A DNA stretch of 34,989 bases, taken from positions 1-34,989 of the forward strand of contig JAFATA010000047.1 in the NCBI GenBank assembly GCA_019244165.1, read 5' to 3'. Source of the DNA: Pseudonocardiales bacterium (GTDB lineage: Bacteria; Actinomycetota; Actinomycetes; Mycobacteriales; Pseudonocardiaceae). The position numbers and the translations under genes are program-made. This document shows positions 6,574-14,353 of this stretch, in pieces (the stretch's first letter is position 1; the number at the start of each line of letters is the position of its first letter). A model generated the notes under the pieces. That model worked only from the letters and a program-made list of their open reading frames with translations. It had not been told where the DNA came from and ran no database searches.

Positions 6574-8751
6574 TCATCCTACCTCCGTAGAACGAGAATG
6601 GAAGTTGAAATGTCTATTCGAGGACGCTCGGCCCGACATAGAGACCGCGTGCGGCAGGGTATGCGTCGCCTCCTCACCTGTACCTGCAAGCCGGTCCTGA
6701 AGTCGACCATGTCGGAACTGATACACCGGACCGACAGACCGCAGCACCTGACGGACACGTGCATCTTCAAGAAACCGCAGAAGATGCACGGGAGCTTCAT
6801 TCCGACACCACAGCTGTGCACTCGAAAGAGTAGACGCCCACGTCACCGAAGATACCAACACAGCCCCAAATCCGAACGCGAGCCCGTTTTCGAACCCGTT
6901 CTCAATCCCGTACACAAGCCCAAGCCTGAGCCCATTCGAGAGTCCCAACGCGAGCCCGTACACAAGCCCGAACAAAAGCCCGAACTTAAGCCCGATCTGA
7001 CGCTCTCGGCGCCGCGATGACTCGGGATCCATCGGACTAGCGGCCTCCGTTGATGGCCCTCCGATTCTGCTCACGAGCCCGTACACGAGCCCGACCACAA
7101 ACGCGTTCAGGAGCCCGTCGACAATCCCGCACGTAGGTCCCTGTAAGAATCCATTCGTGAGCCCGTACGCGAGCCCGGCCACGAGAGCGAACACGAGGGT
7201 CGTTCGAATGTTAGTTCCGCTCCACGGGGGCCATCCCAGCCGCCGAGGGTGCCTCCCGCTGAGTGCAGAAACGAATCCGAATACGAATGCATACAGAAAC
7301 CCAGCTGTGATCCCGACGACGAGCCCGTTCCGGAGCCCAAACGCGAGCCCCTTCCCAACTCCAAACACAAGTCCGGCCACCAGCCCAGACACGAGTGCAG
7401 TGGTCAAAAGACAGGGCCAGGCAGGTACCCAGCGAGGGATTTGCCACCAGGCCAAGTCACGGGTCCCCTCGTCGTTCATATGCCGGGCCAAGTGCTTAAG
7501 CCATTGTCGGGCCTGGTTGAGGTTGTATGGGGGAGCCGGCCGGCCTGGGTGTGAGGCATAGGCAGTGGGCAGCACCCTGTCGAGAAGATGATCTTCGATA
7601 GCTTCTACATTAGCGAATCGACTGCTCTCGGTGAGTTCATCGACTGGGTCGCCAGAACGGTAGGTGTCGCGGACCAAAGTGAGCATCAGCGGGTTGTCCA
7701 ACGCCTGCGCCAGAGCACCGTCCGGGTGTTTATGCAGGTCATCGATCACGCGTTGCCATGCCGGGGAGAGCGGCTGGATCTGGCAATTGGCCAAATACTC
7801 CGCTGCTTGCCCAGGCTCAACCGGACACAGTTCTAGCGCCGCCGCCCCCCTCAGATGAGCATCGCCGACCGCAGCCACTAACTCGTCGCTACGCGTCAGC
7901 ACGACGAACCGGAAGGTAGCCTGCTCGTTGAGTGCACGCAAGGCCACCGGACGCAGCACTTCGGGTATCTCATCTAACCCGTCGAGAATCACGGCGAGAT
8001 GACCGCCAGCGATAAGCCGTGCCGCTACATCTGGGCCATAAGCGCGAGCACGCAGCAACTCGTAGTCTCGGACAAGCTGAGCTGCCAACCAGTCCGAGAA
8101 GAACTCACTTGTCGGGTTCCAACCGTGCAGGGTAAACAGCACCGGCACAGGAACCCTCGCCCGTCCCTCGGCCGTCCCAACGGCTTCCCGATGCGTCAAC
8201 GCGTCGAGCAGTAAGAGGATCGCCGCCGCACTCTTGCCTGAGCCCGGCGCACCGAGGACCGCCAACCGGCCGGAGGCCAAGCCGCCGTACACGCTGAAAA
8301 GATCTTCTAGCCCACCGGACTGCAACCTTTCCGTGGTGACCGCCGCCAGCCCGGGCAACGCCGCGAACCTCGCTCCACCAGTTCTACCTACCGCTGCCGT
8401 CACAGAGCTTGTCACCTGCCGGCGTGACCATCGCCACCGCAGGAAAATCGGTGCTGGATACATTAATCCCCGCTCGGTGGCGGCCCGCTCCCACTGCTGA
8501 TGAACCTGTGCTGCCAACTCATCTGCCGCACGCTCCAACGGCAGTTGGGAAGTCTCAGGTGGTAACCTGTGCGCCCATAGCCATACAGCGACACCGGCCG
8601 CGGCGGTCGCCACGGGCAAGAGCGTCCGAACCAAGGTGGCGGTCGCGTCTCGATCGTGAGCGTGTATGACGAAGGCTACGACCCCGCCTGTCCCCGCCAC
8701 GAGCAGCGCCAGCGCACCCCAGATCCAGATAAGCCGTCGTTCGATCGTCAC
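6574..8751 (-). CDS. Membrane-anchored NACHT NTPase with glycine-rich transmembrane repeats
   Basis: The 725-residue protein begins with two hydrophobic helices (about 8-29 and 43-61). The NACHT P-loop is GAPGSGKS (167-174) and the Walker B LAVILDGLDEIP (252-263) has the paired acidic residues of STAND NTPases. Sensor-like LVLTRSDE follows, then a helical arm. From about residue 440 to 650 the chain is an unusual series of hydrophobic repeats of the form GLxxGLxxGL (for example GLVFGVGKGLAFGLRNGLV). NACHT STAND proteins are signalling or immune switches; some bacterial ones defend against phage. Start is GTG at 8751 without an obvious ribosome site. The deformylase follows 31 bp downstream on the same strand. 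The trigger and output are unknown. Confidence 0.85.
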   Translation of the reverse strand: MTIERRLIWIWGALALLVAGTGGVVAFVIHAHDRDATATLVRTLLPVATAAAGVAVWLWAHRLPPETSQLPLERAADELAAQVHQQWERAATERGLMYPAPIFLRWRWSRRQVTSSVTAAVGRTGGARFAALPGLAAVTTERLQSGGLEDLFSVYGGLASGRLAVLGAPGSGKSAAAILLLLDALTHREAVGTAEGRARVPVPVLFTLHGWNPTSEFFSDWLAAQLVRDYELLRARAYGPDVAARLIAGGHLAVILDGLDEIPEVLRPVALRALNEQATFRFVVLTRSDELVAAVGDAHLRGAAALELCPVEPGQAAEYLANCQIQPLSPAWQRVIDDLHKHPDGALAQALDNPLMLTLVRDTYRSGDPVDELTESSRFANVEAIEDHLLDRVLPTAYASHPGRPAPPYNLNQARQWLKHLARHMNDEGTRDLAWWQIPRWVPAWPCLLTTALVSGLVAGLVFGVGKGLAFGLRNGLVVGITAGFLYAFVFGFVSALSGRHPRRLGWPPWSGTNIRTTLVFALVAGLAYGLTNGFLQGPTCGIVDGLLNAFVVGLVYGLVSRIGGPSTEAASPMDPESSRRRERQIGLKFGLLFGLVYGLALGLSNGLRLGLVYGIENGFENGLAFGFGAVLVSSVTWASTLSSAQLWCRNEAPVHLLRFLEDARVRQVLRSVGPVYQFRHGRLQDRLAGTGEEATHTLPHAVSMSGRASSNRHFNFHSRSTEVG

Positions 8752-8787
8752 ACTACGAAGTGTGCCAGCGCCAAGCGCCTACCGATG

Positions 8788-8898
8788 GGACTGTTGCGTC
8801 GGTGAATCACCAACTCGACCTTGGTGGCGGTACTCGAACAGGGCGACAACGCATCAGCCCACCCTGCCTGAGCTGGTGATCTACCGACGCAACAGTCC
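8788..8898. repeat. 111-bp element bounded by 25-bp inverted repeats (MITE-like or IS remnant)
   Basis: Left arm 8788-8812 (GGACTGTTGCGTCGGT then GAATCACCA) and right arm 8874-8898 are inverted copies that differ only by swapped bases (GA versus AG) in the middle. The 61-bp interior has no gene. I see no target duplication. The form suits a miniature inverted-repeat element or two ends left by internal deletion of an insertion sequence, beside a transposase remnant. Confidence 0.65.
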
Positions 8899-9015
8899 TG
8901 GCGTCCATTCCGTGCGACAGGTAGGATTACGGCGCAAGTTCACCCGACCAGGGTTGGAGGATGACATATTTACCAGGCGTTACTTACTCCTGTTTGCCCG
9001 GATTGAGCTGTGATG

Positions 9016-9448
9016 TCATGCCGTTGCGGGTGTCGGGAGCCAGGGGTTGCCGGTAATGGCGGCGTGGATGTCGTTGATGGGGCGAACGTCGTTGTCGCGG
9101 GCGCTGATGAGGTAGGAGCGGATGCGGCAGTAGTTGACAGTTCCTCGGTTCGATCCGGCGCCGCCGTCGGCACCCGCCCCGAGCCCCTACGACCCGGCTG
9201 CCCGTCGGGCTTGGGTGGCCGCCTCTCCCAAGACGAACGATCCGCCCGCCGCTTGGCCTTGGCCGCGATCGAACCCGGCGAGGTGGGATCGAGAAATTGG
9301 TCGAATCACGCCCCAGCTGAGCTTTCAGCTCAGCGATCCGCGCGTGGCCCGCTCCAGGCTGCGAGACCACGCCCACCACTAGTGCCGATAGCTCTTCATG
9401 GGAGAACAATGGCTGCTCGGGCGTGGGCACAACCCAGATGATCGACAA
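9016..9448 (-). pseudogene. IS66-type transposase, internally deleted and frameshifted
   Basis: The minus strand carries pieces of an IS66-family transposase in different frames. The N-terminal part contains ARIAELKAQLGRDSTNFS, matching the usual leucine-rich start followed by NSS-PP. A second frame gives AAKAKRRADRSSWERRPPKP and then GQPGRRGSGRVPTAAPDRTE, the basic and GQPG segment. The C-terminal end RSYLISARDNDVRPINDIHA with NPWLP follows almost at once, ending in TGA at 9016-9018. The complete enzyme is about 500 residues, so the catalytic core is gone. The copy is inactive and marks past transposition. Confidence 0.75.
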
Positions 9449-9568
9449 TTAACGGCCTACCATAGAGTCCGATACACCGCCACGGATCGTCCGTCACCAC
9501 CCAAAGTAGACGCACTGCGACGGCCAAGCTCAACAAGACCTGTCAATGGACAGGGATGTAGTGCTCCA

Positions 9569-10131
9569 TCAGTCCTTCGTCACCGTCGCTTGAGGTGAAC
9601 TTGTTTGGGGCCGGCAGGATGTTTCCCATTCGTGGGCGAGGAGGGAGTAGAGAATGGAGTCGCGCCAGGCGCCGTTGGTGAAGACGTGATCGCGCAGGCG
9701 GCCTTCCCGGGTGAAGCCGAGCCGGGTGACGAGGGCGATCGATGCGGCATTGTCTGGCCCGATGGCTCCGGAGATGCGGTGCAGCCCCAGGGTGGTGAAC
9801 CCGAAATGGATGATGGTGCGCGCGGCGTCGAGCGCGTAGCCGCAGCGCCAGTGGTCCGCGGCGATCGCGGCACCGAGTTTGGCGGCCTGGACCCCGGACA
9901 GGCCCAGCCGGGCGAACCCGATCAGCCGGTCATCGGTGTGCGGGGTAACGGCCAGGTAGTACTCGGTGCGGGGGTGTGTGTGGCGCGTTCGATGACGCCC
10001 GTGAGCATCTGAGCTTGCTGCTCGCGGGTCCGGGAGTCGAACGACAGCCACCGGGTCACCCGGTCATCGAGATCGTCAGCCCGGAACTCGCGCTGCTGCG
10101 TGGTCTGGGTCACCGCGGTGACGCCAGACAC
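9569..10131 (-). pseudogene. GNAT acetyltransferase of RimJ/RimL type, apparent frameshift
   Basis: The first part (GTG at 10131, reading VSGVTAVTQTTQQREFRADD and on to TREQQAQMLTGVIERATHT) runs out of frame near 9975. The next frame continues naturally with HPRTEYYLAVTPHTDD, then RLIGFARLG and the GNAT pattern WRCGYALDAARTIIHFGF, HRISG and RLGFTREG. The break falls in a short CA repeat followed by five C; adding one C restores a single 187-residue protein. This may be a true lesion or a homopolymer sequencing error. The start overlaps the end of the upstream TPR regulator gene by 22 bp, so it was probably translated with it. Confidence 0.65.
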
Positions 10132-11414
10132 TCGGAGGTGAAGGCTTCGATCGCGCTCGCCAGCTCGGTGACCTCTCGGCCTGGATCCTTCACGCCGCGC
10201 AATGCAGTCCGCACATGTTCCACCGACGTCACGATCCCGTTAATGCGCTGGGGCGGAGGGAGTTCGAACACGGGCGTGAGCGCTTCCGCGGCGCCGTCGA
10301 TCTCGCCTAACATAACCCGGGCGACGGAAAGGGCACTGCGCGCGCCAGCTTCGGTGCCGAAGGCCCGATCTTGATCGGGTGCCCCAGCATAGGCTTCCAG
10401 TGCTTCCAGGGCGAGCCGTTCGGTTTCATTCGCCTCGGCCGTACCGCCCCAGGCGAGCGCGTCGGCGGCGAGGTAGAGCTGGCGTGGTCGGCTGAACATG
10501 CACAGACCACCGAGGCTGTCCAGCACGTCGGGTTCCACCCGGTCTCGCGCCTCGGTGGCACGCGCCAAGGCGGCGTGGGCGTCCTCCAGCCGGTTCAGCG
10601 CGGCCAGGGAGCGTGCCTCGCTACTGGCCAGCCACACGCTGGCGGTGCCCCTGCTGCGGGCGGCGGCCTCGGCGCCGAGCTGGGCATAGCACACCGAATC
10701 CTCCAACCGCCCAGACCAGTAGGCGATTCCGGCTTGTAAGGCACGAATCCGGGCGCGCAGCCCGTCGTGGCCGGCGTTGTCGGCGCAGACGAAGCCCACC
10801 CTCGCCTGCGCCATCGCGTCATGGGGAGCGCCGAGGTCGTGCGATGCCTTGGCCATTAGCCCGCAGGTGAGTCCGGCGATCAGATAGAGGTCCTGGGTCT
10901 GCGCCGGACGTTGACGTCCCTCCAGCAACTTGAAGGCACGATTCTGAGTGTCTACCAGATCACCGAGCAGGGTGGGCAGCGGCTGCTGCTGAGACGCGAT
11001 GATCAATCGGTGCACGTCATCGAGCAACTGATCGAGCGTCTCGGCGTTGACGTTGGAGGCCCCGATCCGGGTGAGGAAGTCGCGAGCCCGGTCGGCGCTC
11101 ATGGCGACCACCTGCCCTTCCCAGTCACGCCGCGCGTTGCCCCGTTGCGGCGCCGTTCCGTCCCGGCGGCGGGCCGCTAGGAGCGTCTCGGCGCCGTACG
11201 GCGGGCCGAGCAGCCGGGCTACCGGCTCCTCGAACAGCCGTTCCAGGGCGGCCTGCGCCTGCGGGTGGGGCAAGCTGCGCAGCTCTCCGGCTACCCACCG
11301 GTACGCCTGCCGCTGGCTGAGCTCGGTCCCGGCGGCCCGGCGGTAGCGCTTCCTGAACTCCTCCAGTGTGACGTGTCGCTGCCGGAGCAGCTGTTCCAAC
11401 CGGGTTCGCAGCAT
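10110..11414 (-). CDS. Helix-turn-helix regulator with TPR-like repeat domain
   Basis: The 434-residue protein starts at ATG behind GAGGGGAGA. Residues 1-75 (VTLEEFRKRYRRAAGTELSQ then RQAYRWVAGE) look like a helix-turn-helix DNA-binding unit. From about residue 110 the chain is all-helical with Ala-rich 34-residue-like pairs (SEARSLAALNRLEDAHAALA), typical of the TPR sensor part of actinomycete XRE-type regulators. It is divergently transcribed from two small genes across about 170 bp and overlaps the following GNAT gene, so it is likely to control its neighbours. The effector is unknown. Confidence 0.7.
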   Translation of the reverse strand: MLRTRLEQLLRQRHVTLEEFRKRYRRAAGTELSQRQAYRWVAGELRSLPHPQAQAALERLFEEPVARLLGPPYGAETLLAARRRDGTAPQRGNARRDWEGQVVAMSADRARDFLTRIGASNVNAETLDQLLDDVHRLIIASQQQPLPTLLGDLVDTQNRAFKLLEGRQRPAQTQDLYLIAGLTCGLMAKASHDLGAPHDAMAQARVGFVCADNAGHDGLRARIRALQAGIAYWSGRLEDSVCYAQLGAEAAARSRGTASVWLASSEARSLAALNRLEDAHAALARATEARDRVEPDVLDSLGGLCMFSRPRQLYLAADALAWGGTAEANETERLALEALEAYAGAPDQDRAFGTEAGARSALSVARVMLGEIDGAAEALTPVFELPPPQRINGIVTSVEHVRTALRGVKDPGREVTELASAIEAFTSECLASPR

Positions 11415-11582
11415 CCCATTCTCCCCTCGATGAGTGGACCCACCCTAGATCCCCGCGGGCCGACACCGGCCGTTCTCGGCAGAAACGACGTCAGCCGGCG
11501 ACGACCGGCGAGGGCAGCGGCCTATCTGCGACGCCGAAGGGCTCCGAAGCTCATGACGAGCGGAGACGGAGGTGAGCTCGCA

Positions 11583-11816
11583 GTGAGACAACCACCAGAA
11601 GTGGACGGGCCGCACCTGCAGCGGCAGGGCGACCAGGAACGGTGTGCCGTGGAAGGCCAGCGCATCGATGGCAGCGGCGCCTGCACGGTGGTCGCCATCC
11701 GCGACTACAGCCGGGGCGGCTGGGTGCTCTACCCGCACGGGGTGGCCAGCTTCGGCGTGCTGATCGGTTACGACGCCGCCCGCACCCTCGCGCTGCGCTT
11801 CGGCCGCCGCTCATGA
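11583..11816 (+). CDS. Small hypothetical protein, first of a coupled pair
   Basis: The 77-residue product starts at GTG 11583, with GGAGG about ten bases upstream. The sequence SGACTVVAIRDYSRGGWVLY then PHGVASFGVLIGYDAARTLA shows alternating strand and helix but no motif I can name. The stop overlaps the next start as ATGA (11813-11816), so the two genes are translationally coupled. It is divergent from the TPR regulator, a common arrangement for small accessory proteins linked to XRE regulators. Confidence 0.6.
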   Translation: MRQPPEVDGPHLQRQGDQERCAVEGQRIDGSGACTVVAIRDYSRGGWVLYPHGVASFGVLIGYDAARTLALRFGRRS

Positions 11817-12157
11817 CCCCGTTGGCTGGTGCTGAGATCTCGGAGTGGGTCGCGCTACGCCGGGTCCGCCAGGGTGGGGTAGCCCAGGTGGGTGGCCGCT
11901 GGGTGGAGAGTGGGCATCGCCTGCCGGGCCATCTCGCCGTGGCGCTGCGCGGGTTGCTGGCCAGTAGGCTGATCCGGCTGATCGACCCGGACCCGACCAC
12001 GGGGGTCATGGGCAGGGCGGCACTCACCCGCGCCGGGATTGACCGCTACGAGCAGCTGTGCCAGCAGGCATTGCAACTGCCCGGCGCCCAGTTCATTGCC
12101 CTGTGCCGCCGATTCATCGACAACGACCCCGTCGGAAGTACGTCGTTGCCCGACTAG
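11813..12157 (+). CDS. Small hypothetical protein, possible winged-helix fold
   Basis: This gene of 114 codons begins inside the stop of the gene before it. The N-terminal part (EISEWVALRRVRQGGVAQVG) and the pattern HLAVALRGLLASRLIRLIDP followed by RAALTRAGIDRYEQL resemble a small winged-helix protein, but I cannot assign a family. Its TAG stop shares the palindrome CTAG with the TAG of the convergent phosphotransferase gene, so the two genes meet with no spacer. Confidence 0.6.
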   Translation: MTPLAGAEISEWVALRRVRQGGVAQVGGRWVESGHRLPGHLAVALRGLLASRLIRLIDPDPTTGVMGRAALTRAGIDRYEQLCQQALQLPGAQFIALCRRFIDNDPVGSTSLPD

Positions 12158-13008
12158 GCCCCCGGCCGCCCCGCCCCGTGAGTGGCGAGAAGTGTGCGGG
12201 CGTGCCGGTGCAGCGGGGCAGCGATGTCGAGGTGCTCACCGTCCTCGACCAAGCACAGCAACTTGAGAATCGCAGCAAGCTGAGCTACCCGCCCGCTCGG
12301 GGATTCAAGCAGGTCAGCAAAGGTCTCCCGCACATCGTGGAGAACGTCTCGACGCAGGATGCTGGCGCAATACAGCACGGCGGCGTCGTAACCGGCCGGT
12401 GCCATACCCCAGGCCTCCCAGTCCAGAAGGGTAAGGCGGGGTGCGGTGAGGTTGGCCCAGTGCAGATCCCCGTGGGCACAGGTCCACTCCAGCTCCACGG
12501 CGTCGATATCGACGCCGAACGCGGCCAGCAGGCGCAGCCGCAGTCCCGAACCGGCGACGCAAACCCGTTCAGTGGAGTGTGCGGCAAGGGCGTCCACGGC
12601 TCGTCGCAGGGCAGCCCACCAGGTTGGGGTGAGGTCGGGAGTGTCCCGCAGCACCATGTCGTTGGCGATCACCGGGCTCGGGGCAACCGTCATGAGTTCG
12701 GCCCGGAGTTGGCAGTCGCCGTCAGACCAGTCAAGGTTGGTGAGCAGTCGCGGCTTGGGGACCCCGCTGATCGCGCGCGCGTCGAGGTTCCCGGTCCACA
12801 AGGCTCCACCGGCCCAGTGGGACATCTCGGCCACCACCCGCAGCCAGCGTTCACCGTCGACTGTGCTCACCCGGGTACCGATGGTTCGATCGTGCCAGCC
12901 GAACACCGGTGACGCAGTGATGATGGCGCCAAGCAAACCCGCCGCATGCTCCAGCTGGGCACTCAGCCAGACACGGCGTTTGCCGTTCAGCTCGACAGTC
13001 GTCATCAT
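12154..13008 (-). CDS. Aminoglycoside-phosphotransferase-fold protein (paralogue 1)
   Basis: The protein (about 284 aa) has the APH/choline-kinase catalytic loop CAHGDLHWANLTAPRLTLLD (HGDxxxxN with the following D of the metal motif) and then WEAWGMAPAGYDAAVLY. Two adjacent ATGs (13008 and 13005) lie behind GGGGAG; the second is better spaced. The N-terminal half (FGWHDRTIGTRVS, GERWLRVV, WTGNLDA) is shared with a second copy at 17249-18067, so the two are paralogues. APH-fold enzymes phosphorylate small molecules, and in some RiPP pathways Ser/Thr side chains. Its substrate is unknown. It stands alone here, convergent to the small pair and without a radical SAM partner. Confidence 0.75.
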   Translation of the reverse strand: MMTTVELNGKRRVWLSAQLEHAAGLLGAIITASPVFGWHDRTIGTRVSTVDGERWLRVVAEMSHWAGGALWTGNLDARAISGVPKPRLLTNLDWSDGDCQLRAELMTVAPSPVIANDMVLRDTPDLTPTWWAALRRAVDALAAHSTERVCVAGSGLRLRLLAAFGVDIDAVELEWTCAHGDLHWANLTAPRLTLLDWEAWGMAPAGYDAAVLYCASILRRDVLHDVRETFADLLESPSGRVAQLAAILKLLCLVEDGEHLDIAAPLHRHARTLLATHGAGRPGA

Positions 13009-13396
13009 CACTCCCCGGTCAGGGTAGCTGTGCGTTGTTAGGCTCAAGCCTATGTTGATCGACCGGCTCGACGTGGTGGCGCAAGGCGACCCCTCCACCT
13101 GGCCGTTCTCGGTTCCGGCCATTCGGGACATCGCACTTTGAGCCGTTCCATGTCCTTGACCGGCATACTCACCGTGACCTTCACCGTGAATGTATCAGCC
13201 ACCGGCCGCCGTGACTCTTGACGGTAATGACCGATTATCAGAAGCGGAGGAGCCCAGGGGGACGCCGGGCAGGTTCCGGCGCTGTCTTGTGGCCGCTGGA
13301 CGCCTCTGAAGACGAAGACCTGTTGGCGAGCACGTGTGCGCGGTGGGCGAGTCCCTCGACCCAAGCAGAACCTCGCGCACCGTAGAAAGGAATCCC
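13009..13396. other. 388-bp stretch between divergent genes, with a truncated gene fragment
   Basis: This interval separates the minus-strand phosphotransferase gene from the plus-strand gene at 13397. It contains the start of an AAA-type ATPase gene (13052-13141) cut off after 29 codons. On the minus strand about 13050-13190, a short frame reading FTVKVTVSMPVKDMERLK looks protein-like but has no ribosome site. The remainder shows nothing I can assign apart from the promoter that must serve the gene at 13397. Confidence 0.4.
13052..13141 (+). pseudogene. N-terminal stub of an AAA-family ATPase
   Basis: The 29 codons read MLIDRLDVVAQGDPSTWPFS then VPAIRDIAL and stop. This matches the beginning of a family of actinobacterial AAA ATPases that open with MLIDRL..., a WPF-x-VPA segment and then a P-loop (GENGSGKS). 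Here the stop comes before the P-loop and none of the remainder is present downstream. It is a deletion scar, not a functional gene. Confidence 0.5.
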
Positions 13397-13636
13397 ATGA
13401 TTATCCATAACTCGGCGCCGGTAGGCAACGAGAAGGTCTACACCATCGAGGATGGCGCCGAGCAGCACTTTGACATCGTGGCCTGTCCTGAATGCTCCAT
13501 GCCCGCCTCCCTACAACGGGGGAACCGAGTAGAAAGCACGGATGGCCCCATCGACCACATAAGGATCACCTGCACTAACCGGCATTGGTTCCTGATGCCG
13601 GCCGACAGGCTCAATGAGCACCCGCAGAACCGCTAA
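13397..13636 (+). CDS. Small Cys-containing protein, zinc-ribbon-like
   Basis: The 79-residue protein starts at ATG 13397 with AAAGGA upstream. It carries a CPEC pair and a later Cys/His pair (ITCTNRHWF), a spacing that could hold zinc. The first half (KVYTIEDGAEQHFDIVACPE) is well structured and codon use is normal. I recognise this as a kind of conserved actinobacterial hypothetical protein without assigned function. It converges on the response regulator gene with a 23-bp gap. Confidence 0.65.
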   Translation: MIIHNSAPVGNEKVYTIEDGAEQHFDIVACPECSMPASLQRGNRVESTDGPIDHIRITCTNRHWFLMPADRLNEHPQNR

Positions 13637-13659
13637 ACGACCCTACGCATAGAAGCGGC

Positions 13660-14349
13660 TTAGTCCTCCTGCGCCGGCTCGTCCCAGTGGTAGAAGCGTG
13701 GGGGTCGTCCTGTGGTGCCGTAGCGCCTGGTGCGCACGACGAGGCCATGGTCGTGTAGGTGCTTGAGGTAACGACCGGCGACGCACTGGGACAGCCCCGC
13801 GGCGTCGGCGACCTCGGCGACTGATAAGGACCGGTCAGCGTTGTGAAGGACACCGACGATCAGCTCGTAGGTCTCGGAGGACAGACCTTTCGGCAGCGCG
13901 GCGTCGCGGGCGACACGCAGTTTGTCGATAAGATCGTCAAGCTCGCACTGGCTGATAATCTTGTATCTGAGCAGCCCGTAATAGTACTCGGCGTACGCCT
14001 CAAGCTTTTCACGGAAATAAGCGAACCTGTACGGCTTGATCAGGAAGAACTCTACACCGAAGGCACGCAAGGCGCGAAACGTGTCGGTGTCGTTCTTCCC
14101 GGTGACCGCGATGATATCGACCAGTGGCCTGCGAGGGTCTCGCAGCGCGTAGCAGACATCCCGCCCGCTCATGTCGGGCAGGAGGAAGTCGAGCAGGACC
14201 AGGTCGACCGGTTGGTTGTTGAGGACCGTAAGGGCCTCTCTGCCGCTGCGGGCGACGCCGGTCACCACAAATCCCGGCACGCGTTCCACGGATTCACGGT
14301 TGATTCTCAGGGCGTCCTCTTCGTCATCGACCACGACGGTACGGATCAT
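13660..14349 (-). CDS. CitB/DcuR-type response regulator
   Basis: The 229-residue protein starts at ATG 14349 behind GAGG, four bases after the stop of the kinase gene. The receiver domain has the acidic pair in VVVDDEED, the phosphoacceptor Asp in LVLLDFLLPDMSG, the switch Thr in IIAVTGKND and the Lys of FLIKPYR. The C-terminal part (LSVAEVADAAGLSQCVAGRY) is a winged helix-turn-helix like that of CitB/DcuR. Family knowledge: such regulators answer to carboxylates and activate transport and catabolic genes. The carboxylate-type transporter divergently encoded at 15661 is the likely target. Confidence 0.85.
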   Translation of the reverse strand: MIRTVVVDDEEDALRINRESVERVPGFVVTGVARSGREALTVLNNQPVDLVLLDFLLPDMSGRDVCYALRDPRRPLVDIIAVTGKNDTDTFRALRAFGVEFFLIKPYRFAYFREKLEAYAEYYYGLLRYKIISQCELDDLIDKLRVARDAALPKGLSSETYELIVGVLHNADRSLSVAEVADAAGLSQCVAGRYLKHLHDHGLVVRTRRYGTTGRPPRFYHWDEPAQED

Positions 14350-14353
14350 GCGG

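Noticed and set aside
6870..7400. Repeated GAGCCCGTACAC-like units that at first suggested a CRISPR or satellite array
   Set aside because: The units are irregular, without constant repeats or spacers, and are explained by the Gly-rich membrane repeats of the NACHT protein.
12058..12912. 284-codon plus-strand frame opposite the first phosphotransferase
   Set aside because: The APH catalytic loop is on the minus strand; the plus frame has no start signal or family pattern.
13050..13364. Minus-strand frame of 104 codons upstream of the phosphotransferase
   Set aside because: Only a short inner piece looks protein-like, there is no ribosome site, and it overlaps the AAA stub on the other strand.
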